64,000 nucleotides of DNA from Bifidobacteriaceae bacterium (lineage in GTDB: Bacteria > Actinomycetota > Actinomycetes > Actinomycetales > Bifidobacteriaceae): contig JALCQD010000001.1 in assembly GCA_022651005.1 (NCBI GenBank), positions 496,001-560,000 on the forward strand, written 5' to 3'. The position numbers were made by a program, and so were the translations under genes. Below are positions 53,884 to 63,927 of the stretch, piece after piece; the first letter of the stretch is position 1, and each line of letters starts with the position of its first letter. The notes under the pieces were generated by a model, which worked only from the letters and a program-made list of their open reading frames with translations, had not been told where the DNA came from and ran no database searches.

Positions 53884-55383
53884 TCAGCCCTTGATCTTCG
53901 CCATCACGAGCTTGCTGACGGCCTTGGCGTCAGCCTGCCCGCGCGTTGCTTTCATGACGGCGCCGATGATGACGCCCATGGGCTTCATGTTGCCAGACTT
54001 CATCTTCTCCACCACATCGGGGTTGGCGGCGAAGGCATCGGCGACGGCCTTCTCCAGAGCGCCATCGTCCTTCACGACCTTGTAGCCGTGCTTTTCGATG
54101 ACTTCTGCCGGAGTTCCCTCGCCTGCGAGCACACCGGACACGGTCTGCTTGGCAAGCTTGTCGGTCAGGGTGCCAGCGGCGATGAGCTTCTCGATCTCTG
54201 CCACGTGTGCGGGGGTGATGGGGAGCTCTTCGAGACTGGTTCCACGTTCGTTGGCCTCGCGGGACAGCTCTCCGAGCCACCACTTGCGAGCGCCAGCGGC
54301 CGTTGCACCGGACGTCACAGTTTCTTCGACCAGGTCGAGCGCGTCGGCGTTGATGAGGTCACGCATCTCCTTGTCGCTGAGGCCCCACTCGCCCTGCAGG
54401 CGGTTGCGGCGCTCTCGCGGCATCTCTGGCATCTGCTTGGCCAGCTCGTCGATGTGCTCCTTGGTGACGTGCACCATCACGAGGTCCGGGTCGGGGAAGT
54501 AACGGTAATCGTCAGCATCCGTCTTGAGGCGGCCGCCGGCAGTGGTCTGTGATGCCTCGTCCCAGTGACGGGTCTCCTGCAGCACTTCGCCGCCGTCGGT
54601 GAGCAGCGCGGCCTGGCGACGAATCTCGTAGTTGATGGTCTTCTCGATACCGCGGAAGGAGTTCACGTTCTTGGTTTCGGAACGGGTTCCCAGTGGGGAT
54701 TCGGGGGTGTCACGCAACGAGACGTTGACGTCGGCGCGCATGTTTCCCTGCTCCATGCGGGCGTGAGAGATGTTGAGTGCACGCACGATGTCGCGAATGG
54801 CGCGCACATAGGCACCTGCGATTTCGGAGGCACGGCCGCCGATGCCCGTGATGGGCTTGGTGACAATCTCGATGAGCGGAACGCCGGCGCGGTTGTAGTC
54901 GACCAGCGAATGGTCTGCGCCTTCGATGCGACCGTCGGCGCCACCCACGTGGGTGTTCTTGCCGGCGTCGTCCTCGACGTGTGCGCGTTCGATCGGAACG
55001 CGGAAGATGGTGCCATCGTCGAGTTCAACGTCGAGGTAGCCCTCGCCGTTCAACGGCTTGTCGTACTGCGAGATCTGGTAATCGCGCGGCATGTCTGGGT
55101 AGAAGTAGTTTTTGCGGGCGAACTGGCTCCACTCCGCAATGTCGCAGTGAAGGGCCAGGCCAAGCTTGATCGCGTAATCGATCGCTGCCTTGTTCACCAC
55201 GGGGAGCGATCCCGGCAGACCGAGAGAAACGGGGGTGAGCTGTGTATTGGGCTCACCGCCGAACTCGATGTGGGCGGGGCAGAACAGCTTGGTGTTGGTG
55301 CTCAGCTCAACGTGTGTTTCAAGACCCAAAACCGGGTCGAACTTCTTGACAGCTTCGGAAAGCTTCATCAATTTCTCTGCCAT
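53884..55383 (-). CDS. gatB: Aspartyl/glutamyl-tRNA amidotransferase subunit B
   Basis: A 499-residue subunit that activates mischarged Glu-tRNA-Gln or Asp-tRNA-Asn with ATP. Family motifs are [67 protein letters not shown] and [18 protein letters not shown], with a C-terminal YqeY-like tail. ATG at 55383 follows GGAGGAGTG. It overlaps nothing and is one base after gatA; gatC-gatA-gatB is the standard order. Confidence 0.97.
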   Translation of the reverse strand: MAEKLMKLSEAVKKFDPVLGLETHVELSTNTKLFCPAHIEFGGEPNTQLTPVSLGLPGSLPVVNKAAIDYAIKLGLALHCDIAEWSQFARKNYFYPDMPRDYQISQYDKPLNGEGYLDVELDDGTIFRVPIERAHVEDDAGKNTHVGGADGRIEGADHSLVDYNRAGVPLIEIVTKPITGIGGRASEIAGAYVRAIRDIVRALNISHARMEQGNMRADVNVSLRDTPESPLGTRSETKNVNSFRGIEKTINYEIRRQAALLTDGGEVLQETRHWDEASQTTAGGRLKTDADDYRYFPDPDLVMVHVTKEHIDELAKQMPEMPRERRNRLQGEWGLSDKEMRDLINADALDLVEETVTSGATAAGARKWWLGELSREANERGTSLEELPITPAHVAEIEKLIAAGTLTDKLAKQTVSGVLAGEGTPAEVIEKHGYKVVKDDGALEKAVADAFAANPDVVEKMKSGNMKPMGVIIGAVMKATRGQADAKAVSKLVMAKIKG

Positions 55384-55384
55384 G

Positions 55385-56947
55385 TCACTCCTCCACCGTC
55401 TGGGTTGCACTGTCTGCGGAGAGCGATGCAAGCCACGGAGTCTTCAACTCGGACCAGATCGGTGCCTTCCACTTGTCGTTGAGCGCTGCTTCGAGGGCAG
55501 CCGCGGGCTTGTACATCACGTCGTCGCGCTTCTGCGGGGCGAGGAACTGGAAGCCAACTGGCAGTCCGTCGTCGCTCAGGCCTGCGGGGATCGACATTGC
55601 CGGGATGCCTGCGAGGTTTGCGGGAATAGTCGCCACGTCGTTCATGTACATGGTGAGCGGGTCGTTGATCTGCTCGCCGAACTTGAAGGCGGTGGTGGGT
55701 GACGTGGGAGATACCAGCACGTCGACCTTGTTGAACGCGGCCTCGAAGTCGCGGATGATGAGCGTGCGCACCTTCTGTGCGGAACCGTACCAAGCGTCGT
55801 AGTAACCTGCCGACAACGCGTAGGTACCGAGGATGATGCGGCGCTTGACCTCGTCGCCGAAGCCGGCTTCGCGAGTGTAAGCCATCATGTTGGCAGCTGT
55901 CTGCGGGACGCCCTCGGGAGGCATGACGCGCAGGCCGTAGCGCATGCCGTCGTAGCGAGCCAGATTGGACGAGACCTCGGACGGCATGATGATGTAATAC
56001 GCGCCAAGGCTGTAGGGCAGGTGAGGAACGCTCACATCGACGATTTCGGCGCCCATGTCTTCGAGCAACTTAAGGGATTCGTTGAAACGCGCCTGCACAC
56101 CGGGCTGGAAGCCCTCGCCGCTGATTTCCTTGACGACGCCGACCTTCATGCCCTTGAGATCGCGCGCCGCACCCTCGCGGGCCGCCTTGACAATGGAAGG
56201 AAGAGCCTCGGGAATGGACGTGGAATCACGCTCGTCGTAGCCGCCAATGGTCTCATGCAGCAACGCGGAATCGAGCACTGTGCGGCTCACGGGGCCGATC
56301 TGGTCGAGCGAGCTGGCCATGGCGATGGCGCCGAAACGGGAGACGCCGCCATAGGTGGGCTTGACGCCAACGGTTCCCGTGAGGGAACCAGGCTGACGGA
56401 TCGAGCCGCCGGTGTCCGTTCCAAGCGCGAGCGGCGCCTCGAAACTGGCAACTGCCGCGGCAGAGCCACCACCGGAGCCACCGGGAACGCGCGTGGTGTC
56501 CCACGGGTTGTTGGTGGGATGGTATGCGGAATGCTCCGTGGAGGAGCCCTGTGCGAACTCATCGAGGTTGGTCTTGCCCAAAATCGGCATTCCTGCCTTC
56601 TTGAGCTTCTCAATCACTGTGGCGTCGTACGGCGGAACCCAGCCTTCGAGAATCTTTGACGCTGCGGTGGTCTCGATGCCCTTGGTGACAATCATGTCCT
56701 TGATGGCAATCGGGACGCCTGCGAGCGCGGGGAGGTCCTCTCCTGCCGCGCGGCGCTTGTCGGAAGCCTCTGCCTGCTCGAGCGCGGACTCGCCAGCGAC
56801 CTTCAAGAAGGCCTGGATGCTGGGCTCAGCCGCCTCGATAACGTCGAGCTGTGCCTGAGTGAGTTCCTTGCTGGACACTTCACCGGCCTTGAGCTTTTCG
56901 GCCATTTCGGCCGCGGAAAGCTTTACCACATCGTTCGTTGATGCCAT
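55385..56947 (-). CDS. gatA: Aspartyl/glutamyl-tRNA amidotransferase subunit A
   Basis: A 520-residue amidase-signature subunit that supplies ammonia from glutamine. The Ser-cis-Ser-Lys triad is seen as Lys in [12 protein letters not shown], cis-Ser in [13 protein letters not shown] and the nucleophile Ser in [14 protein letters not shown]. The ATG at 56947 has GGAGGCG upstream; the frame runs to 56965. It starts four bases after the gatC stop. Confidence 0.97.
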   Translation of the reverse strand: MASTNDVVKLSAAEMAEKLKAGEVSSKELTQAQLDVIEAAEPSIQAFLKVAGESALEQAEASDKRRAAGEDLPALAGVPIAIKDMIVTKGIETTAASKILEGWVPPYDATVIEKLKKAGMPILGKTNLDEFAQGSSTEHSAYHPTNNPWDTTRVPGGSGGGSAAAVASFEAPLALGTDTGGSIRQPGSLTGTVGVKPTYGGVSRFGAIAMASSLDQIGPVSRTVLDSALLHETIGGYDERDSTSIPEALPSIVKAAREGAARDLKGMKVGVVKEISGEGFQPGVQARFNESLKLLEDMGAEIVDVSVPHLPYSLGAYYIIMPSEVSSNLARYDGMRYGLRVMPPEGVPQTAANMMAYTREAGFGDEVKRRIILGTYALSAGYYDAWYGSAQKVRTLIIRDFEAAFNKVDVLVSPTSPTTAFKFGEQINDPLTMYMNDVATIPANLAGIPAMSIPAGLSDDGLPVGFQFLAPQKRDDVMYKPAAALEAALNDKWKAPIWSELKTPWLASLSADSATQTVEE

Positions 56948-56951
56948 GGAA

Positions 56952-57248
56952 TCACTCGCCTCCAAGAATCTGGGGTGCTACGAACATACCCGCTTCGGTC
57001 TTCGGGCCTCCTGCGAGCGCTTCTGCCTGTGGCAGCGGCGTCACGGCGACGTCTTCGCGCAGGTGGGCCTCAAGCGGCACGGGGTTGGCGGTGGGAGGCA
57101 CATCCTCGCCGGCAACTTCCTGGACTTTCTGGATTGACTCAGCGATGACGTTGAGATCTTTCTGCAGACGCTCAGTCTCGTCGTCAGACAAGGCGATGCG
57201 TGCCAAATCGCCAAGATGATCGATTTGCTCTTTTGTGAATGTAGGCAT
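56952..57248 (-). CDS. gatC: Aspartyl/glutamyl-tRNA amidotransferase subunit C
   Basis: A 98-residue helical subunit that wraps the GatA-GatB interface ([42 protein letters not shown], with the C-terminal [13 protein letters not shown]). The ATG at 57248 begins the family; the 30-codon frame upstream is not conserved. Its ribosome-binding site is weak. First gene of the gatCAB operon. Confidence 0.95.
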   Translation of the reverse strand: MPTFTKEQIDHLGDLARIALSDDETERLQKDLNVIAESIQKVQEVAGEDVPPTANPVPLEAHLREDVAVTPLPQAEALAGGPKTEAGMFVAPQILGGE

Positions 57249-57340
57249 GGCTTCATGGTAATTGGCAAACATGACATAGGGGGTGCGCAGATGGTCTCTG
57301 AAGCCTTCCAGGAGACGCTTCCGTAACTCCTCCGTCACAC

Positions 57341-58213
57341 CTACTTAATATCCACTTTTCGCATCACAAATGAGCCGGCCACCGAGAGTGCCACGGCCCA
57401 TGCCGCAAGAATCAGGCCGGCCTGCCACCAGTCGGGAACCCACCCTGGTGAGCCATAGGCCTCAATTCCCGCTCGCAGGAACGCGCTATAAGCTTCCGTT
57501 GGCATCACGGAGTCAACGCTCTCAAGCCAGCTGAGATTGGTTCCCACCGATGCCAGGATTGAGATACCCAGCGGAAGCACGTAGGTGAGGCCGAAAATTG
57601 CCAAGATACTCAGGGCAGTGGAGCGGATAAGCGCGGCAATGCCTACTCCCATGGCGGCGAAGGCGGCCATGCTCAACGCTACTCCGAGGAAGGTCATGAG
57701 AATCATGCGGCTGTTCTGCCAATTTTCCATGGGGCTGAGCTTTGCAGGAGCCAGAACGATGGCCACAACCGCCCAGGCCACAAAGATTCCCACGAGGGAG
57801 GCCACCATGCTCAGGGCTGCCGCAACGATTGCTTTACTCCAGAAGACGCTCATACGGCGCGGATTCGCCACGAACACTGTCTGGATAGAGGAATTCGAGT
57901 ACTCGGCGGTAAGAGCGAGAGCGGCGAAGATGGCGAAGAGGACCGCGCAGGTACCGCCCGTCGTGGTGATGGATTGCCAGTAGACCGTGCCTGGGATGGC
58001 GGCGGGGGTCGTGGCCGGTTTGCCGTCGGGACCGATGGTGGAGGCAAAGCGCATGACGGCGCTCAAGAACGCAGCGCCGATTGGAAACAGGACTGCCGTG
58101 ATCCCGAGGAATACCCATGTGGATCGCAGACTGACAAAGCGCGTGAGCTCCGAGCGCAGCGCGCCGGAGAAGCTGAGCTGCGGCATCGCGTGGAGATGAC
58201 TGTGTGAGCTCAT
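57341..58213 (-). CDS. ABC-2 type transporter permease
   Basis: A 290-residue membrane protein with six predicted helices (about residues 34-55, 88-108, 130-152, 168-192, 198-220 and 258-280). The second and third helices flank the extracellular loop rich in Thr/Gly ([23 protein letters not shown]). It overlaps the ATP-binding gene by four bases (ATGA) and follows GGAAGGAG. With the partner it probably exports a drug, lipid or peptide, but the substrate is not inferable. Confidence 0.9.
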   Translation of the reverse strand: MSSHSHLHAMPQLSFSGALRSELTRFVSLRSTWVFLGITAVLFPIGAAFLSAVMRFASTIGPDGKPATTPAAIPGTVYWQSITTTGGTCAVLFAIFAALALTAEYSNSSIQTVFVANPRRMSVFWSKAIVAAALSMVASLVGIFVAWAVVAIVLAPAKLSPMENWQNSRMILMTFLGVALSMAAFAAMGVGIAALIRSTALSILAIFGLTYVLPLGISILASVGTNLSWLESVDSVMPTEAYSAFLRAGIEAYGSPGWVPDWWQAGLILAAWAVALSVAGSFVMRKVDIK

Positions 58214-59220
58214 GAGCGGACTCCTTCCATCGCGGTGTCAACGGGTCGTTGCGATTGCCCTGGTTGTTGGGGCTGCACGGCGGCGGAGGAGGCGTACTCC
58301 GTCGCTCCATGAGTGAGCTGCAGGTAGGCGTCCTCCAATGAGGTGCGCTCCTCGTTGAGCTGGTACACCACGATCCCCTGATTTGCGATGAGCTCTGCTG
58401 CTTGAGCGAGCGGAATGCCCGTGATTCGGAATTCTGCGGTTCCACTGGCCACGCTCGCTTCGTCACCGTGACTGTTCAGTTGTTCCACATGAGCTTGCGG
58501 AAGCGTTGCAAAAGCCGTGGTGAAAGCATTGGGCGTGGGCGTAATAACGCGCACAGCATGAGATGAGTACCGCTCAAGAAATTCCTGCACCGTGAATTGC
58601 GCGAGAATACGGCCCCTGCCAATGATGACAAGGTCGTCCGCAGTGAGCGCCACCTCGCTCATGAGATGAGAGCTGAGAAGCACCGCCCTGCCCGTAGAAG
58701 CATAGTAACGGCATAGTTCCCTAACCCAGCGCACGCCTTCGGGATCAAGACCATTGACCGGTTCGTCCAACACAAGATTGTGCGGATCTCCGAGAATGGC
58801 AGCCGCGATATTCAGCCGCTGACTCATGCCGAGCGAAAACCCACCAGCGCGCCGCTTGTCCACGTCCTTAAGACCGGCGTAAGCGAGAACCTCTTCGACG
58901 CGCTGCCTGGATATTCCATGAGTGTGCGCCATGGCGAGAAGGTGAGATCGAGCCGAACGACCCTTGTGAGCAGACTTCGCGTCGAGCACAGCGCCGACAT
59001 GCGTCAAAGGGCTGCGCGACGTGGCATACGCGTGGCCGTCCACGAGCGCCGTGCCCGAATCCGCACGAATGAGTCCGAGCAACGCACGCATGGTGGTTGA
59101 TTTTCCGGCACCATTGGGACCGAGGAAACCGGTAACACGGCCGTCGTGCGCCTCAAAAGAAATGCCTCGAAGGGCTTGTTTCTCACCAAATTTCTTGGAG
59201 AGATTCTCAACACTGAGCAT
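58210..59220 (-). CDS. ABC transporter ATP-binding protein
   Basis: A 336-residue ATPase. The Walker A is GPNGAGKSTT, the signature is SLGMSQRL and the Walker B is LVLDEPVNGLDPEGVRW, followed by SSHLMSEVALTADD. The domain architecture is that of an ABC-2 exporter ATPase of the Drr/CcmA type. A C-terminal tail of about 70 residues after SSHAVRVITPTPNAF contains a Gln/Pro-rich end (VQPQQPGQSQRP). Partner permease overlaps its stop codon. Confidence 0.93.
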   Translation of the reverse strand: MLSVENLSKKFGEKQALRGISFEAHDGRVTGFLGPNGAGKSTTMRALLGLIRADSGTALVDGHAYATSRSPLTHVGAVLDAKSAHKGRSARSHLLAMAHTHGISRQRVEEVLAYAGLKDVDKRRAGGFSLGMSQRLNIAAAILGDPHNLVLDEPVNGLDPEGVRWVRELCRYYASTGRAVLLSSHLMSEVALTADDLVIIGRGRILAQFTVQEFLERYSSHAVRVITPTPNAFTTAFATLPQAHVEQLNSHGDEASVASGTAEFRITGIPLAQAAELIANQGIVVYQLNEERTSLEDAYLQLTHGATEYASSAAVQPQQPGQSQRPVDTAMEGVRS

Positions 59221-59295
59221 GCCTCAAGACTACAGGATTCATCAGTACCAAGAGCGCCACATCACGATTCCCTGAGCTGGATCAGGAAATCGCTT

Positions 59296-59994
59296 CTACT
59301 GCGCTGTTACAGGCATATGCTGTGCGACCCACGCATGCATGGCAACAGCAGCAGCGGCACCAGCGTTGATGGAGCGCACGGAGCCAAACTGGGAGATGTA
59401 CACCACATCGTCCGCCAGGTCGAGTGCCTTTTGACTCAGCCCAGGTCCCTCCGCGCCGAAGATCATGAGGCATCTCTCCGGAAAGTCGTACGACTCAATT
59501 GCCACTGACCCAGGCACGTTGTCAATGGCGATGATGCGTGTGGGCATCTCCTCCGAATCTGCCTGCCTGATGGACTCCACGAGACTCGTGATGCTCGGAT
59601 GGTGCTCCACGTGCTGATACAGCTCCGTCATGAGAGCACCCTTGCGGTTCCACTTGTGCGGTCCCACGATGTGCACCGCCCCGGCGGCGAAGGCGTTGGC
59701 CGTTCTCACGATGGAACCGATGTTGAAATCATGCGTCCAGTTCTCAACGGCCACCTCGAAACCGTTGCGTCCATGAGCGTCCAAGTCGTTGCGAATGGCG
59801 TCTACGCTCCAGTAACGGTAACGATCGAGAACGTTGCGAGTGTCCCCGTTGTCGAGCAGATCATCGTCAAAGGGAGCCCCCGATGGCCGCGCCTCATCAG
59901 GATGTTCCTCTGCCCAAGGGCCTACTCCCACCTTGCGGAAAGTAGGCTCGCCGGATTCGAGAGCAGCCTTCGTAATGGCATTGGGTTCAGTCAT
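59296..59994 (-). CDS. TrmH/SpoU family RNA 2'-O-methyltransferase
   Basis: A 232-residue SPOUT methyltransferase with knot motifs: ENWTHDFNIGSIVRTANAFAAGAVHIVGPHKW, IFGAEGPGLSQKALDLADDVVYISQFGSVRSINAGAAAAVAMHAWV. Its RNA target is not known. I choose the ATG at 59994 (AAGGC upstream), which overlaps the preceding gene stop by eight bases; ATG at 60000 is an alternative. The frame is open further upstream to 60168 inside the neighbouring gene, without support. Confidence 0.92.
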   Translation of the reverse strand: MTEPNAITKAALESGEPTFRKVGVGPWAEEHPDEARPSGAPFDDDLLDNGDTRNVLDRYRYWSVDAIRNDLDAHGRNGFEVAVENWTHDFNIGSIVRTANAFAAGAVHIVGPHKWNRKGALMTELYQHVEHHPSITSLVESIRQADSEEMPTRIIAIDNVPGSVAIESYDFPERCLMIFGAEGPGLSQKALDLADDVVYISQFGSVRSINAGAAAAVAMHAWVAQHMPVTAQ

Positions 59995-60631
59995 GCGCAT
60001 TGCCTTCATCGGCACGATTGACGCGTGCCCCCGCGACGTCATCCTGATCGAACACATGAATGAAAGGCAGTTCCGTCGCGGAATCGTCCAAAGGACTGAC
60101 AACGTCAATAACTTTCTGCGCTTTTGATCCACCGACAAGTGCAGCGATTGCCACGACATCCGCACCAAGCTTCTTCAAAATCGCAAAGTCAAGATTGAGC
60201 TCGTTGCCATTTTTCAACGTCACCAAAGACGACGTTTGGATGTATGACTTCTCGCTCAGCCACGCATCAAGAAGGATGACCTTCTTGCCGCTGATGCTGG
60301 GACCCTTGATGCCAGGGAACACAAAATCAAGGACGAACCCATCGAGTACTTGGCCCCGAGCTCCTGCCGCCTGAATCATCGCCGTGACGAAGGGAACTGC
60401 CGCGGCCGTCAAGGCACCCACCGCATCGAAGTCGTCGAGCGAGTATCCCTCTTCCTCCAAAGTATCGAGCAATACGTGCCCGGCGAGCAGCGACCCATCG
60501 TGATGGAAGGCCACGCTACTCAATTCCGAGAAAGGACGGCCCGCAATGTCCTCCGACACCATCTTTTTGAGACGATCTTTTGGCTCCTGGTAGTCGGGAT
60601 CAACGAATGGATTTGGCGCTGTTGTGCTCAT
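59987..60631 (-). CDS. Type I phosphoribosyltransferase-like fold protein lacking the PRPP loop
   Basis: A 214-residue protein patterned like the type I PRTase fold: a central strand-turn VGALTAAAVPFVTAMIQAAGARGQVLDGFVLDFV, then KGPSISGKKVILLDAWLSEKSYIQ where active enzymes carry the PRPP-binding DDxxTTG motif, and the following ILKKLGADVVAIAALVG. The acidic pair and Thr-Gly are absent, so PRPP transfer is unlikely. It overlaps the rmuC stop and the SpoU start, forming a tight operon. Orotate phosphoribosyltransferase descent is possible; role unknown. Confidence 0.65.
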   Translation of the reverse strand: MSTTAPNPFVDPDYQEPKDRLKKMVSEDIAGRPFSELSSVAFHHDGSLLAGHVLLDTLEEEGYSLDDFDAVGALTAAAVPFVTAMIQAAGARGQVLDGFVLDFVFPGIKGPSISGKKVILLDAWLSEKSYIQTSSLVTLKNGNELNLDFAILKKLGADVVAIAALVGGSKAQKVIDVVSPLDDSATELPFIHVFDQDDVAGARVNRADEGNAHD

Positions 60632-62034
60632 GATTCCACCCTATCCGAATCCGTGGAAACGGTTGGAGACGCTATCACGGATGAGGCGGCTCCAGAGTCG
60701 TGCGCATCATCATCGGACTCGAGGAGTTCCGGCGCGGTGAGTTCTCTCACATCAGACTTGTCAGGATCAAGCATCTCGACGTCTTCCAACTTCGATCCAT
60801 CGATTTTCTCGAGCTTGCGAGCCTGCAACAAAACACGACGTTCCAACGTTCCCACAAAGGAGTTGTAGGCCTGCACAGTTGTAGTAATTGACTTGCCGAG
60901 CTTGCCGGCCTTCTCCCCCAACGTCTTGAAGCGTGAATAGAGCTCTCGGCTGATGTCGAAAAGCTCTTTCGCATCGTCCGTCAGGCTTTGCTGCTGCCAC
61001 GCATAGGCGACCGACTTGAGAACAGCCCACAGCGTCACAGGAGACGTGAGGGCCACTTTCTGCGAGAAGGCGTAATCCAGCAGTGTGTCGTCCGCTTCCA
61101 ACGCCGACTGCAGCAACGCTTCGTTAGGAATGAAGGCGATAACAAAATCCGGGGTGATGTCGAAAAGCTTCCAATATTGGCGCTCACCGAGCGTTTTCAC
61201 GTGAGCCCGCAGAGCCTTTGCGTGCGCCTCCAAATGACGCTTCTTCGCCTCGAGCTCCTCGGGACTTGCGGTATCGGGAATCTCGGCCGCACGCTGATAC
61301 TCCTGATAGGGAGCCTTCGCATCCACTGGAATCGTTTTTCCGCCAGGCATGTGCACAATCATGTCTGGTCGAGAGTTTCCACCGTTCTCGCCCTCGACGT
61401 TCACCTGCACGTCAAAATCGACATGTTCCAAAAGTCCCGCAGATTCAATGATGTTCCGCAGCTGTGCCTCACCCCAGGCGCCACGTACTTTGTTGTTGCG
61501 CAGGGCGCTGGCAAGCGAATCGGTCTGCTTGCTCAAAATCTCCTGGTGACGGTCGAGCCCCTTCAACTGCTCCGACACCGCGCCAAGCTCTTGCTTGCGC
61601 GACTCTTCAATTTGAGTGACCTTCTTCTGCAACGCCGAAAGATTTTCAGTCACCGGTGCCAACGCACTGAGAATCTTGGACTGTTCTTTCAGCCCCTCGC
61701 TCTCGCGCTGCCGCTTTTCCTCCTGGCGCTTCAGTTCTTCCGCCTGCTGAACGCGCACACGATCTTGTTCTGCGCGCTGCTGACGATCCAGCTGATCTTT
61801 CAAATACGCCACTTGCTCGTTGAGCTGGCGCTGCGACGCCACGGCCGAACTCTGCGCTACACGCGCCTCCTCGAGCTGCGTACGGGTCTGTTCCAACACA
61901 GACCTCAGCTCACTGATCTGCGCCTCCGCAGCCTTTGCATCGGGAGACGCGGCGCCACGCTTGCTAGCAGCCGCGAAATACCCTGCAACGGCGCCAACAG
62001 CGAAGCCAATAACGAGGAAGAGAATATCGAACAT
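60628..62034 (-). CDS. rmuC: DNA recombination protein RmuC
   Basis: A 468-residue protein with an N-terminal transmembrane helix (about residues 2-22), a long coiled coil (about 38-165, rich in Gln/Glu/Arg heptads) and a PD-(D/E)XK-like RmuC domain: VRGAWGEAQLRNIIESAGLLEHVDFDVQV, SRPDMIVHMPGGKTIPVDAKAPYQEY and FVIAFIPNEALLQSALEAD. RmuC limits inversions at short repeats. The stop overlaps the next gene start by four bases. C-terminal tail is Asp/Ser-rich. Confidence 0.95.
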   Translation of the reverse strand: MFDILFLVIGFAVGAVAGYFAAASKRGAASPDAKAAEAQISELRSVLEQTRTQLEEARVAQSSAVASQRQLNEQVAYLKDQLDRQQRAEQDRVRVQQAEELKRQEEKRQRESEGLKEQSKILSALAPVTENLSALQKKVTQIEESRKQELGAVSEQLKGLDRHQEILSKQTDSLASALRNNKVRGAWGEAQLRNIIESAGLLEHVDFDVQVNVEGENGGNSRPDMIVHMPGGKTIPVDAKAPYQEYQRAAEIPDTASPEELEAKKRHLEAHAKALRAHVKTLGERQYWKLFDITPDFVIAFIPNEALLQSALEADDTLLDYAFSQKVALTSPVTLWAVLKSVAYAWQQQSLTDDAKELFDISRELYSRFKTLGEKAGKLGKSITTTVQAYNSFVGTLERRVLLQARKLEKIDGSKLEDVEMLDPDKSDVRELTAPELLESDDDAHDSGAASSVIASPTVSTDSDRVES

Positions 62035-62110
62035 GTGTTCTATTGAATCACCGAAGCTGGACGCGAAAGAGATAAGAACCCGTCCTCAGTTCCCTGCCGA
62101 AAAACCTCTT

Positions 62111-63811
62111 TTAGCCGCGGAAGAAATGAACGATCTTCGACAAAAGCGACAGCTTTGCACCGCCAGCTGCTGCGGCACCCGCAGCGCCCGCGGACCCCAC
62201 CGGGAACATCGACACTGCCACTCCGACGAAGAGAACGGAGGCCACTATTGCAAGCTGCCCTGCCGTCTTCGATGATCCGCTGATTCGAGCTTCCGCAGGT
62301 GCTGGCGACACATCGCCCTCAACGTGCATGTTCGAGTAAGGGCCCTGCTTCAGTTGAACCTCAGCACGAGGCTCTTCTGGGGAGACAACGTCAGGTGACG
62401 TAATAACGTCGCTAGGTTCACGCTCTTTCTCGGCGGACGAGTCTCGGGCTGCAGGTTGAGAAGAATTACTCTGTTGGAGAGTCTCGCTTGTATCGACGCG
62501 CACTTCATCTCTCGAGGTGTCGCTCTCTGGCACGGCCGTCGCCAAAGGAGTCGCCGTCGTCATCAAAATGGAGGACGAGGAGCCAGCATCGGGCACCACA
62601 GACGCAACCGCACTGGGAGAGGCGACGGATACAGCATTGGGCGAGATAATTTGCGACACCTGAGATGGGGAGACTTTCACCGTCTCAGTTGCGACAGGCA
62701 TCTGCGCCGTTGGCTGCGTAGTCTCGGAAGAGTCAGCCTGCGGGAGAGTGACCGCCTCTGTGACAGTTGTGACAGTTACACCAGTAGATATAACGGCGTC
62801 AGTGCGAGGAGTATCAACGGTCGTGTCTGTATCAGTTTTTACGTCGGTGTGCGTGCTGTCGCCGGCAGTACCATCGCCAGGGAGCAGAGCCGTACCCGTC
62901 GCCGAGCCCGACTTCGCTTCGGAATCAGCTTTAACGGAGTCTTCGTCAGTAGCTGCCCCATTTGAGGGATCAGTTGTTGCGCTGGAACCAGTCGCAGTAC
63001 CGGGATCAGTAGCGGGAGCATTTTCTTTCCACTGCGCAAACAACAGATAGCCACGCGCGGGAGGCAGGACGTCTCCAGGCTGATATTCCGTGCCCGAACC
63101 GTTAGGCTGCGTATTCCATCCCGTAAACGTGTACCCCTTACGCACTAAATCCGCACCGGATTCGACCGTCGCACGCTCACCGGCAGATGGATCGTACGAA
63201 GCATAATGCGAACTCGCCGCAGAATCACCATTGCCCTCGTACTGAACAGCGAACTTTTGGGCAGCGGAAGAACTCGAATCAGCATCCGTAGGTTCCGTAG
63301 ATTTCCATACGCCATAGAAAGTTGACGCAGAAGGCAACGGCTCTAGCGTTTGGCCTGCCTGCAGTACGACAGTTGAGGAACCTTCGGTATCGGCCCAACC
63401 GAGAAAAGTATGCGTGGCGCAGAAAGCGTCATCAGTGGAAACCTGTCCCCTAGTGCCAATGCACGCAGAAGAGGCGGCCGACCCGGGCACGGCGTAGTCG
63501 TAGTAATTGACGACGCTGGAATCTAAATGAAGTTCCTCGCCGTACACGAATGTGATGCTCTTGAGGAGCACGCCGGACGCGGAGGCATCAGCCTGCTCAG
63601 AGGAGGTATCAGAAGACGTATTAATCGCCGCATTGGAGCCCTCGTCACCTCCGGCGAAATTGATGCCGTAATAAGGGTCATCGGAAGTACCAGCATTCGC
63701 AGAAGCCGTGTCAGCATACGCAGGAGATACCGCACAAAAGACAAAAACGAGAGAAACGAACATGGAAAGAAGCAACGCGACGATGCGCCACTCCTTAGAG
63801 CTCTCTCTCAT
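62111..63811 (-). CDS. Secreted/surface protein with Flg_new (InlB B-type) repeats
   Basis: A 566-residue protein. A signal peptide (about residues 1-33, ending SPAYADT) precedes two Listeria-Bacteroides-type repeat modules: the first (residues about 80-170) contains THTFLGWADT, the second (about 185-265) contains GYTFTGWNTQPNGSGTEYQPGD. A Thr/Ser/Asp/Val-rich stalk of about 230 residues follows. The C-terminus has a transmembrane helix (about 520-540), a Gly/Ala-rich segment and a short basic amphipathic end. There is no LPxTG motif, so it is anchored by the helix rather than by sortase. The ATG at 63811 follows GGAGAGGAG. Confidence 0.85.
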   Translation of the reverse strand: MRESSKEWRIVALLLSMFVSLVFVFCAVSPAYADTASANAGTSDDPYYGINFAGGDEGSNAAINTSSDTSSEQADASASGVLLKSITFVYGEELHLDSSVVNYYDYAVPGSAASSACIGTRGQVSTDDAFCATHTFLGWADTEGSSTVVLQAGQTLEPLPSASTFYGVWKSTEPTDADSSSSAAQKFAVQYEGNGDSAASSHYASYDPSAGERATVESGADLVRKGYTFTGWNTQPNGSGTEYQPGDVLPPARGYLLFAQWKENAPATDPGTATGSSATTDPSNGAATDEDSVKADSEAKSGSATGTALLPGDGTAGDSTHTDVKTDTDTTVDTPRTDAVISTGVTVTTVTEAVTLPQADSSETTQPTAQMPVATETVKVSPSQVSQIISPNAVSVASPSAVASVVPDAGSSSSILMTTATPLATAVPESDTSRDEVRVDTSETLQQSNSSQPAARDSSAEKEREPSDVITSPDVVSPEEPRAEVQLKQGPYSNMHVEGDVSPAPAEARISGSSKTAGQLAIVASVLFVGVAVSMFPVGSAGAAGAAAAGGAKLSLLSKIVHFFRG

Positions 63812-63834
63812 CTCTTTCTCCTCTCCATTTGTCT

Positions 63835-63863
63835 AACATACTCATTCCCGCAGCCCGAATCAA
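63835..63863 (-). promoter_or_regulatory. Sigma-70-type promoter of the surface protein gene
   Basis: On the minus strand TTGATT (63863-63858), a 17-base spacer, and TATGTT (63840-63835). The distance from the -10 to the start codon is 24 bases, which leaves a short leader containing the Shine-Dalgarno sequence. Confidence 0.6.
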
Positions 63864-63911
63864 CGCTCCCACATGCGGCGCGCCGTGCAGTGCTTGACAT
63901 TTCTCGACTAG

Positions 63912-63927
63912 CGTGACACATCTCACG
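63912..63927. promoter_or_regulatory. CRP-like dyad upstream of the surface protein gene
   Basis: CGTGA-CACATC-TCACG, a perfect dyad with a 6-base spacer, close to the TGTGA-N6-TCACA consensus of Crp/GlxR proteins. It lies about 50 bases upstream of the predicted -35 element. Confidence 0.35.
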
